Shown piece after piece: positions 34,451 to 41,170 of a stretch of 41,170 bases of DNA (positions within the stretch are counted from its first letter, which is position 1; every line of letters begins with the position of its first letter). A model generated the notes under the pieces. That model did not search any database. It was not told the origin of the DNA and worked only from the letters and a program-made list of their open reading frames with translations. This stretch comes from Burkholderiales bacterium (GTDB taxonomy: Bacteria > Pseudomonadota > Gammaproteobacteria > Burkholderiales > Burkholderiaceae_E), in the NCBI GenBank assembly GCA_027487815.1, contig JAIYCW010000031.1, forward strand, positions 1 to 41,170, read 5' to 3'. The translations under genes were made by a program, and so were the position numbers.

Positions 34451-35398
34451 TTATTGCACCGGCTCGCCAAAGTTACTGCGATAAGGTGGGATGCTTGCCA
34501 GACTGCGTTTGGTGGCGGCGGCATAAAGCGGCATGACAACTTTCAATTGAGCCTGAATTTCATTGATTCGGGTTTTGTGGGAAGGATGGGTCGAAACAAA
34601 TTGAGGGGGCTGGTTACCTCCTGAGGCTGCGGCCATCTTCTGCCAAAGAATGACCCCTGCGCGTGGATCGAAGCCTGCACGCGCCGCGATATCCATGCCC
34701 ACCACATCGGCTTCGCTCTCATCATCACGTGAGTATTTGAGCAGGGTCAACCGGGCAGCGCCGCCTGCGACCTGCCCACCCAGATCACCATAGCCGAGAA
34801 TTGATGACAGCACCGAGGCCCCAATCGTGAGGCCTTGCGCCAGGCGCTCCTTGCCGACCCGCTCGCGGCCATGCTCTTGCAAGGCATGGGCAATCTCATG
34901 ACCCATGATGATGGCGATCTCATCATCGGTGAGTTTCAGGTTGTCGATGATGCCGGTGTAAAACGCGATTTTGCCGCCCGGCATGCAAAAGGCATTGATC
35001 TGCTTGGAGCCGATCAGATTGACTTCCCAGCGCCAGGCCGGGGCACGCTCGTTAAAACGAGTGGCAAAGGGGATGATTCGCTGCGCGATCGCACGCAGCT
35101 TTTGCAGCTGCGGATTGCTATCGGGTGCCAGAGCGTTTTGCTGGGCAGCCTGGCGCTTCATTTGCTCGTATTGCTGGGCGGCCGAGCGCTCGACTTCTTC
35201 TGCGGAGGCCAAACCAATCGCGCGGCTCTTTTTGGTTACTGGCACGCCATCTTGTGGGGCTGGGGAGGTGGCTGGACTGGTTGAAGGGGAGCCAACAGAA
35301 GGTTGCTGTGCGCGGGCTTCTTGCGGCTCTGCAACGCCCAAGCCCAATGCAAGCGCGAGGGCAACGGCTAGGCAATAGTGAGAACTCAGGCGCGTCAT
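34451..35398 (-). CDS. Periplasmic M48 family metalloprotease (LoiP/BepA-like)
   Basis: This 315-residue zinc protease has a signal peptide (residues about 9-30, ending ARAQQ), a Pro/Ser/Thr-rich linker (about 33-53), and then the M48 catalytic domain. The zinc motif is HEIAH with His167 and His171, and Glu229 in ESEAD is the third ligand. It lacks membrane segments in the core and so resembles LoiP or the protease part of BepA, which degrade misfolded envelope proteins. It is the second M48 gene in the window. yaeQ follows by 2 bases. Confidence 0.93.
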   Translation of the reverse strand: MTRLSSHYCLAVALALALGLGVAEPQEARAQQPSVGSPSTSPATSPAPQDGVPVTKKSRAIGLASAEEVERSAAQQYEQMKRQAAQQNALAPDSNPQLQKLRAIAQRIIPFATRFNERAPAWRWEVNLIGSKQINAFCMPGGKIAFYTGIIDNLKLTDDEIAIIMGHEIAHALQEHGRERVGKERLAQGLTIGASVLSSILGYGDLGGQVAGGAARLTLLKYSRDDESEADVVGMDIAARAGFDPRAGVILWQKMAAASGGNQPPQFVSTHPSHKTRINEIQAQLKVVMPLYAAATKRSLASIPPYRSNFGEPVQ

Positions 35399-35475
35399 GG
35401 GGTAGGGCCGTTCGGAAAAAAGTCAGCGACCGGCGACAATAGCAAAAAACCGGCGTTCAAGGTCGAAGGGCGAGT

Positions 35476-35565
35476 ATGCACAAGAACAATGAATTTGAGA
35501 TGAGCGCTTGGGATGCCATACAGCGCCTGGGCCTGGTGATTTATTCGAAGGGTTTTCGCGCATGA
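35476..35565 (+). CDS. Possible 29-residue ORF coupled to ampG
   Basis: An ATG at 35476 with AAGGG 5 bases upstream opens a 29-codon frame starting MHKNNEFEMSAWDAIQRLGL. Its TGA overlaps the ampG ATG as ATGA. The good ribosome binding site and coupling suggest a translated leader or small protein, but short ORFs of this kind can arise by chance and I recognise no family. Confidence 0.4.
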   Translation: MHKNNEFEMSAWDAIQRLGLVIYSKGFRA

Positions 35566-37037
35566 GCTTCAGGTCATCGGCTTTGGCGGTATTCGCAGAT
35601 CGCCGTATCGGGGCGATGCTTTGGCTGGGCTTTGCCAGTGGACTGCCGTTGGCGCTTTCCGGTGGGACGCTTCAGGCTTGGCTGACGGTGTCTGGCCTGG
35701 ATCTGAAGACGATCGGTTTTTTTACGCTGGTGGGCTTGCCCTATACCTTCAAGTTTGTTTGGGCACCATTGCTGGATCGGTTTGAACCTTCGTGGCGCGG
35801 TGCGCTGGGGGCCCGACGCAAAGGCTGGCTGGTGATTCTTCAGCTTGCGCTCGCCGCGACCTGCTGGTGGCTCGCAGCAATTGATCCCAAGCAAGAGCTG
35901 ATGATGCTCGGTGTGGCCGCAGTATTGCTCGCATTTCTTTCGGCCTCGCAGGACGTCGTGTTTGATGCCTATCGCAATGACGTGCTGGAAACCGAGCAGC
36001 GTGGGGCAGGCGCGGCAGTCTCGGTGTTTGGCTATCGTATGGCCATGTTGGTGTCTGGTGGATTGGCTTTGGTAGTGGCTGATCAATGGCTGGGTTGGCC
36101 CAACACGTTTCGGGCAGTGGGCTGCTTGTTCGTACTGCTCGCGCTTGGTAGTTTGAGGGTGCCGGCTGTGCGCGTTGCAGTCGCAGTGCGTACATCCGCG
36201 CGAGCCGAGTGGATTGGCTTTGTTGCCATGGTGGTATGTGGAGTGGCCGCGTGGTATCTGCTGCGTGCGCTCCCCTGGGCTGGATGGTTGGGCGAGTTTG
36301 GCGCCAATAAATTTGGCAAGCTGCTGGTCGATACCGTGTCGATGCTGGCAGCGTTTGGTGCCGCACTTTATGCCGCTCGTAAGGTTGGCTTTCCCTCATT
36401 CACAGCGCCTTGGGATGCATTTTTCTCTCAGCAACATGCGGTGGCTTTGCTGGCCTTGATTGTGTTTTACAAACTGGGTGATGCCTTTGCGGGAAGCTTG
36501 TCCACGACCTTCCTGATTCGCGGCGCGGGCTTCACGCCAAGCGAAGTCGGTACGGTGAACAAAGTGCTGGGCTTGATTGCCACGATCGTTGGTGCGTTGG
36601 CAGGGGGCTTGTGGTTAGCCAAGCGCCCGCTGTGGGGGGCATTGATGGCCTTTGGCATATTGCAGGCAGTGTCGAACCTCGGGTATTGGCTGATTGCTGT
36701 CAGCCCCAAGAGTTATCCGCTGATGGCTAGTGCAATCACACTTGAAAACCTCTGCGGCGGGCTGGGCACGGCAGCCTTTGTTGCCTTCCTTATGACCCTC
36801 ACCGATGCGCGCTACACGGCCGCCCAGTTTGCGCTCCTTTCTGCGCTGGCGGCGGTTGGCCGGGTGTATGTTGGCCCCAGCGCTGGCGTTATGGTGGAGT
36901 CTTTTGGCTGGCCGACCTTTTTCCTCTGGACGGTGGTTGCCGCGCTTCCCGGGTTATTGCTCCTCGCGTGGCTCCGGTCCACAATAGAGCGCTTAGCCTC
37001 AAAACCCCCAGCCGCATCGCCCTTGGATGCCGTCTAA
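35562..37037 (+). CDS. ampG: AmpG family MFS permease
   Basis: This is a 491-residue major-facilitator permease of the AmpG group, which imports anhydromuropeptides released during cell-wall turnover. The N-terminal MLWLGFASGLPLALSGGTLQ and the GLPYTFKFVWAPLLDRF segment are hallmarks. About 12 to 14 hydrophobic segments are present, with the group-typical AFLMTLTDARYTAAQFALLS near the C-terminus. The frame is open from 35508, but the ATG at 35562 gives the family start. GAAGG lies about 10 bases upstream. It connects functionally with the cell-wall genes at the left of the window. Confidence 0.93.
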   Translation: MSFRSSALAVFADRRIGAMLWLGFASGLPLALSGGTLQAWLTVSGLDLKTIGFFTLVGLPYTFKFVWAPLLDRFEPSWRGALGARRKGWLVILQLALAATCWWLAAIDPKQELMMLGVAAVLLAFLSASQDVVFDAYRNDVLETEQRGAGAAVSVFGYRMAMLVSGGLALVVADQWLGWPNTFRAVGCLFVLLALGSLRVPAVRVAVAVRTSARAEWIGFVAMVVCGVAAWYLLRALPWAGWLGEFGANKFGKLLVDTVSMLAAFGAALYAARKVGFPSFTAPWDAFFSQQHAVALLALIVFYKLGDAFAGSLSTTFLIRGAGFTPSEVGTVNKVLGLIATIVGALAGGLWLAKRPLWGALMAFGILQAVSNLGYWLIAVSPKSYPLMASAITLENLCGGLGTAAFVAFLMTLTDARYTAAQFALLSALAAVGRVYVGPSAGVMVESFGWPTFFLWTVVAALPGLLLLAWLRSTIERLASKPPAASPLDAV

Positions 37038-37048
37038 GGAGCTTTCAG

Positions 37049-38416
37049 ATGAATGACCTCTCCCGATCCGCCATGCAAGCCATCACCGATGTGCCGCAAG
37101 ATCATCTTTCCAGCTTCTGGATGCCCTTTACTGCCAATCGGCACTTCAAGGCGCGGCCGCGTCTTCTGGCCCGCGCTGAAGGCATGTATTACTACACGCC
37201 CGAGGGCCGGCCGATTCTGGATGCAGTTGCCGGGTTGTGGTGTGTGAACGCCGGCCATTGCCGCAAGCCGATTGTGGAGGCGATTCAGAAGGCCGCTGCC
37301 ACGCTCGATTTTGCGCCTACTTTTCAGATGGGCCATCCCCTCGCTTTTGAGCTGGCCGAAATGCTTACTGATCTGGCTGGCCCACCGTTTAGCCAGGTGT
37401 TTTATGCCTGCAGCGGCTCGGAGGCGGTAGACACAGCCATGAAGATCGCGCTGGCCTATCACCGCATGCGTGGCGAAGGGCAGCGCACCCGTTTCATCGG
37501 GCGCGAGCGGGGGTACAACGGGGTGGGATTTGGCGGTATCTCGGTGGGTGGAATTCCTGCGAACCGCAAACTGTTTGGGTCCATGCTGCCCAATGTGGAT
37601 CACTTGCCCCACACCCACAATCTGCAGCACAACGCGTTTTCGCAAGGCCAGCCGCAATGGGGTGATCATCTGGCCGATGAGCTCGAGCGAATGGTCACGC
37701 TACATGATGCGTCCAACATCGCTGCGGTGGTGGTCGAAACCGTGGCGGGCTCAACCGGTGTCTTGATTCCGCCCAAGGGATATCTTGAGCGGCTTCGTGC
37801 GCTTTGCGACAAGCACGGCATTTTGCTGATTTTTGATGAGGTGATCACCGGCTTTGGGCGGATTGGCAAGCCCTTTGGTTGGCAGCGCTTTGGTGTGGTG
37901 CCTGACATGTTTACCGTGGCTAAGGGCATCAACAGCGCTGCAGTGCCGATGAGTGCCGTGTTCACTCGCGAGGGGATTTATGAAGCGTTCATGAGTGGGC
38001 CAGAGCACCTGATCGAATTCGCTCATGGCTATACCTATTCAGCGCACCCCTTGGCTTGTGCCGCAGCCATTGCTGCCCAGAACCTTTACCTGGACGAAGG
38101 CCTTTTCGAGAGGGCAGGCGATGGTCCGGACGGAGTTGGCCCCTATTGGCAGGAGCGGTTGCATAGCCTGAAAGGTGAGCCGCATGTGATCGATATTCGC
38201 AACTTTGGTCTGATGGGTGCGGTTGAGCTGAGCTCGCGTGCCGATGGAGTTAGCAAGCGTGCACTGGATGCCCATGTGAAGGCTTTCTTTGAAGAAGATC
38301 TGATGATCCGCTACACCGGCGACAGCATCGCGCTATCTCCGCCATTGATCGTCAGCAAGCCCGAAATTGATCGGATTGTTGAAGGGATTCGTTCGGTATT
38401 GCGGCGTCTGGATTAG
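37049..38416 (+). CDS. Omega-amino acid--pyruvate aminotransferase (class III, PLP)
   Basis: This 455-residue class III aminotransferase probably moves the amino group of beta-alanine or a similar omega-amino acid to pyruvate. The PLP Lys is Lys292 in TVAKGINSAAVPMSAV, and Asp263 in LLIFDEVITGFGRIGK contacts the PLP ring. SFWMPFTANRHFK and GLWCVNAGHC near the N-terminus fit the omega-APT group. The frame is open from 36968, but the ATG at 37049 has AAGGAG 7 bases upstream and gives the family start. It follows ampG by 11 bases and is followed by a two-component system. Confidence 0.93.
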   Translation: MNDLSRSAMQAITDVPQDHLSSFWMPFTANRHFKARPRLLARAEGMYYYTPEGRPILDAVAGLWCVNAGHCRKPIVEAIQKAAATLDFAPTFQMGHPLAFELAEMLTDLAGPPFSQVFYACSGSEAVDTAMKIALAYHRMRGEGQRTRFIGRERGYNGVGFGGISVGGIPANRKLFGSMLPNVDHLPHTHNLQHNAFSQGQPQWGDHLADELERMVTLHDASNIAAVVVETVAGSTGVLIPPKGYLERLRALCDKHGILLIFDEVITGFGRIGKPFGWQRFGVVPDMFTVAKGINSAAVPMSAVFTREGIYEAFMSGPEHLIEFAHGYTYSAHPLACAAAIAAQNLYLDEGLFERAGDGPDGVGPYWQERLHSLKGEPHVIDIRNFGLMGAVELSSRADGVSKRALDAHVKAFFEEDLMIRYTGDSIALSPPLIVSKPEIDRIVEGIRSVLRRLD

Positions 38417-38431
38417 CCCTGCGGCGAAGCT

Positions 38432-39118
38432 ATGCGGGTTTTGCTGGTTGAAGACGATCTGGAGCTGGCAGCGGGCGTGCAGGCAAGCTTGCATCAAATC
38501 CAGTTCTCGGTAGATTGGCAAACCACGGCTGAAGATGCGCTTGAAAGACTTACCGGCTCAAGCTTTGAATTGATGTTGCTCGATCTGAGTTTGCCGGGCA
38601 TGGGTGGGCTTGAGTTGCTGAGGATATTGCGGGCGCAAACAGAGCCAAAGGCCGCGCGACTTCCGGTGATGATCATGACCGCACATAACTCGGTGCCCGA
38701 GCGAGTGGCAGGGTTGGATGCGGGTGCGGACGATTATCTTGTCAAGCCGTTTGCGCTCGAGGAGCTTCACGCCCGAGTGCGGTCTGTTTTGCGCAGATAT
38801 CATGGTCCGAGTCTAGAGTCCATCGCCTATCGCGATTTAGTGTTGGACTTGCAGACCCGTCAGGTCACGATGGGCACGTTTACCCTGGCCTTGTCCAAAC
38901 GAGAGTCGGTGTTGCTGGAAGCGTTAATGTCTCATCCCGGCCGACCAGTTGAAAAGGACAGATTGCTTGATGCTCTTGGTGCCTTGAATGATGACCTTTC
39001 AGACAACGCTGTCGAAGTGTATGTGCACCGGCTGCGAAAAAAGCTTGAGCCTTTGGGAATGGAGATCCGTACTCTACGCGGTATTGGCTACAGCCTCTAT
39101 CAGACCCCGATGAAATGA
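38432..39118 (+). CDS. OmpR-family response regulator, TctD/QseB-like
   Basis: This 228-residue regulator has a receiver domain with phosphoacceptor Asp51 (LMLLDLSLPGMGG) and a Lys in YLVKPFALEEL, followed by a winged-helix DNA-binding domain (ALSKRESVLLEALMSHPGRP and VEVYVHRLRKKLE). It begins 15 bases after the transaminase stop and overlaps the kinase by 4 bases. It resembles TctD, which controls tricarboxylate uptake, or QseB; the signal is not identified. Confidence 0.95.
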   Translation: MRVLLVEDDLELAAGVQASLHQIQFSVDWQTTAEDALERLTGSSFELMLLDLSLPGMGGLELLRILRAQTEPKAARLPVMIMTAHNSVPERVAGLDAGADDYLVKPFALEELHARVRSVLRRYHGPSLESIAYRDLVLDLQTRQVTMGTFTLALSKRESVLLEALMSHPGRPVEKDRLLDALGALNDDLSDNAVEVYVHRLRKKLEPLGMEIRTLRGIGYSLYQTPMK

Positions 39119-40527
39119 CCGGAGTCAACCGGCTTTGGGAGTGGATGATTGCTCCCTTGCTGTTCTTCTGGCTGCTTAGCCTTGGGACGGCCTATTTAGC
39201 GGCGATCTCAACCGTCAATATTGCGTCGGATGTCCAGTTGGCTTCGATTGCCGAGGCGATTGCCGAGGATTATGCCGGCTTGACTGCCACCGACCCGGCA
39301 TTGAAGCAGAGTAGTTGGACCACGCGCTGGGTGCGGGCCGAGTTGGATAAGGGCTTGCGTTACGCGATTCTGGATCAAAGGATCAGCTTGCTGGCGGGTG
39401 ACCTTGATCTTCAGGAAGCCGCGGCCGCAAGCCTGTTCAACATGTTGCCAGAAGGTGCTGTTGCATCGGGCGAGCGAGCGGGAGCGGGAACGGATGTGTT
39501 GGTTAATGACGAGCTACACCGACTTTGGCAGGTTGCAGGTCAGCGCGAGGGGCGGCGCTTCATCGTAGTGGTCGCGCAAAACAAAACACATCATGAACCG
39601 TTGGTTCGCGAGGTCATGATTCGTGAGGCTGTTCCGCTGAGTGCCATTCTGATCTTGGCCACCGGGCTGGTGATTTACGGCATTGCATATGTCGGTCGCC
39701 CGATGAGCCAGCTGCAGCGGCAGCTCAGCCAGCGCGGATCTCAGAACCTCGCACCTATCGACCTCAGAGATGTGCCGCAAGAGCTTGAGCCATTGCTTGG
39801 CGCGATCAACACATTGATGCAACGTCTGGACCAATCGATCGCATCTCAGCGGCGCTTTATCGCTGACGCTGCCCATCAACTTCGCACCCCTATTGCAGCG
39901 CTGCAAGCCCAGGCAGAACTGGTTCAGGAACTCCCCGCGGGCGAGCAACGCGATGCTGCGCTACAAAGGATGCGCAGAACTATCCAGCGAACCGGGCGCT
40001 TGTCGACTCAGCTGCTTAGCCTGGCCCGGGCGGAGAGTTCCCTCGCCTTGGCCGACCGGCAGTCGATTGATCTGGTTGCCCTGTGCCGTGAGGTGGCGAT
40101 TGATGTGAGTGAGACGGCGCTTGCCAAAAACATCGAGTTTGCCTTTGAGGCAGACGATGAGCCCTTTTTTGTAAGCGGCGATCCTACCTTGCTTGGGGAG
40201 GCCTTGCGCAATCTGCTGGACAACGCGTTCAAGTTCACGCCCCATGATGGCCAAGTCACCTTGCGATGCCTGAGTGCGCTGCGCGTTGTCAAAGTAGAGG
40301 ATAGTGGACCTGGCGTGCCTGCTGATCAGGTCAGTCGGGTTTTTAATGCGTTTGCAAGGGTATCAGTAAGGGATCCCCAAACTGGTCAAGGTGTACCGGG
40401 GACAGGTTTGGGGCTCACGATTGTGCATGAGGTTGCCCTGGTCCATGATGCTTCGGTTAATTTGGGGCCATCGTTGCTGGGTGGTGCCTGCTTCGAGCTA
40501 GTGTTTTGTAAGCAAACCGCAAGCTAG
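39115..40527 (+). CDS. Membrane sensor histidine kinase, TctE/QseC-like
   Basis: This 470-residue kinase has a first membrane segment at about 10-31, a periplasmic sensor domain, a second segment at about 174-193, a HAMP-like linker, and a HisKA domain with His254 in [18 protein letters not shown]. The HATPase domain shows [20 protein letters not shown] and [13 protein letters not shown]. The sensor type and DAAHQLRTP motif match the TctE group. It is the cognate kinase of the upstream regulator. Control of transaminase, acs or a carboxylate transporter is inference. Confidence 0.94.
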   Translation: MTGVNRLWEWMIAPLLFFWLLSLGTAYLAAISTVNIASDVQLASIAEAIAEDYAGLTATDPALKQSSWTTRWVRAELDKGLRYAILDQRISLLAGDLDLQEAAAASLFNMLPEGAVASGERAGAGTDVLVNDELHRLWQVAGQREGRRFIVVVAQNKTHHEPLVREVMIREAVPLSAILILATGLVIYGIAYVGRPMSQLQRQLSQRGSQNLAPIDLRDVPQELEPLLGAINTLMQRLDQSIASQRRFIADAAHQLRTPIAALQAQAELVQELPAGEQRDAALQRMRRTIQRTGRLSTQLLSLARAESSLALADRQSIDLVALCREVAIDVSETALAKNIEFAFEADDEPFFVSGDPTLLGEALRNLLDNAFKFTPHDGQVTLRCLSALRVVKVEDSGPGVPADQVSRVFNAFARVSVRDPQTGQGVPGTGLGLTIVHEVALVHDASVNLGPSLLGGACFELVFCKQTAS

Positions 40528-40592
40528 CGTCAGAACTCAGTAAGACCCTCAGCCCAGACTCAAGCCCGCGAATAAAACTATCGGGGGGCAAA

Positions 40593-41170
40593 GTGGCAGA
40601 GTCGATTGAATCGATACTCGTTGAAAGCAGGGTATTCCCAGTTCCTGGTCAGTTTGCCAGTCAGGCGAATCTGCAAGGCCTTACGCAATACCAGGCCTTG
40701 TGCGATCAGGCGGCGGCGGATTATGCGGGGTTTTGGGCCCGTCTGGCCAAGGAGCAGTTGCACTGGAGCAAGCCATTTACCCAGGCTCTGGATGAGAGCA
40801 ATGCCCCATTTTTCAAATGGTTTGCTGATGGCGAGTTAAATGTGTCAGCCAATTGCCTGGATAAGCATCTGGGCACCGCGGTGGAACACAAGACTGCGAT
40901 CATCTTTGAACGCGATGATGGCTCGGTGCAGTCGGTCACATACCGCGAGCTTTACTCCCGCGTCAGTCAGTTTGCCAATGGGTTAAAAGCGCTTGGGGTC
41001 CAGCACGGCGAGCGCGCGATCATCTACATGCCGATGTCCATTGAAGGCGTTGTGGCGATGCAGGCCTGTGCCAGGCTCGGGGTCATTCACTCGGTGGTGT
41101 TTGGCGGGTTCTCGGCCAAGAGTTTGCAAGAGCGCATCATCGATGCGGGCGCCACCCTGGTGATTACGGC
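40593..41170 (+). CDS. acs: Acetyl-CoA synthetase, 5' part (runs off the window)
   Basis: The frame starts at a GTG at 40593, with a G-rich GGGGGG about 5 bases upstream, and continues open to the end of the window (192 complete codons). It reads [19 protein letters not shown] and later [33 protein letters not shown] and [20 protein letters not shown], which are the acetyl-CoA synthetase N-terminal segments. The enzyme makes acetyl-CoA from acetate, ATP and CoA. The C-terminal half, including the adenylation motifs, lies outside, so a propionyl-CoA synthetase is not fully excluded, though the NVSANCLD motif favours Acs. Confidence 0.9.
   Translation, partial: MAESIESILVESRVFPVPGQFASQANLQGLTQYQALCDQAAADYAGFWARLAKEQLHWSKPFTQALDESNAPFFKWFADGELNVSANCLDKHLGTAVEHKTAIIFERDDGSVQSVTYRELYSRVSQFANGLKALGVQHGERAIIYMPMSIEGVVAMQACARLGVIHSVVFGGFSAKSLQERIIDAGATLVIT

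Noticed and set aside
35749-36399. 216-residue minus-strand open frame inside ampG
   Set aside because: It is antisense to an intact MFS permease, has no ribosome binding site or domain and an implausible Arg/Pro/Thr-rich composition.

Overview
The window looks like chromosomal DNA of a betaproteobacterium, most likely Burkholderiales. The basis is gene order and protein character: an mreBCD-mrdA-rodA cell-shape operon divergent from gatCAB, a divergent pyrE/xth pair, TctDE-type and LIV-type accessory genes, and moderately GC-rich DNA. I saw no rRNA, tRNA, CRISPR array or insertion sequence, and no gene-free stretch over 300 bases.

Layout. 85-8112 (minus): cell-wall elongation genes mreB, mreC, mreD, mrdA (PBP2) and rodA, followed by a lemA / M48 peptidase pair. 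8204-11953 (plus): gatC, gatA, an unexpected lipoprotein gene and gatB, together the Glu/Asp-tRNA amidotransferase. 12087-14050: an exported protein with a PEP-CTERM-like tail and a VapBC-like toxin-antitoxin pair with a clear promoter and operator. 14090-22612 (minus): a nitrogen-scavenging block. In transcription order it holds an orphan NMT1-like binding protein, an isopenicillin-N-synthase-type Fe(II) oxygenase, a VOC protein, a PAS histidine kinase, a NarL-type regulator, an NrtA/NrtB/NrtD-type ABC transporter, cyanase and a DUF1348 protein. I read two sigma-54 (-24/-12) promoters here. One is a full consensus match before the orphan binding protein (22596-22612) and one is near-perfect before the NrtA-like gene (18222-18238). 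22660-24184: pyrE and exonuclease III, divergent. 24181-29179: a LysR regulator divergent from a DJ-1/PfpI protein with a T-N11-A palindrome between them, a conserved exported protein of unknown function, a PAT-like acetyltransferase, and an acyl-CoA ligase. 29284-33854 (plus): a complete LIV-type ABC transporter, divergent from the ligase, with a foldable leader. 33873-35398 (minus): an M48 protease and yaeQ. 35476-41170 (plus): a 29-codon ORF coupled to ampG, an omega-amino-acid transaminase, a TctD/TctE-type two-component system, and the start of acs, which runs off the window and begins with GTG.

How it works together. The shape, GatCAB and nucleotide genes are housekeeping. Between gatB and pyrE/xth lies about 10.7 kb of accessory genes. 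Within it, the sigma-54 promoters, the cyanate/nitrate-type transporter and cyanase point to uptake and breakdown of a nitrogen source under nitrogen limitation. The oxygenase, VOC protein and orphan binding protein form a co-directional unit whose substrate I cannot name. This is the best candidate in the window for an undescribed system. All functional assignments come from reading translated motifs by eye; no database search was run.
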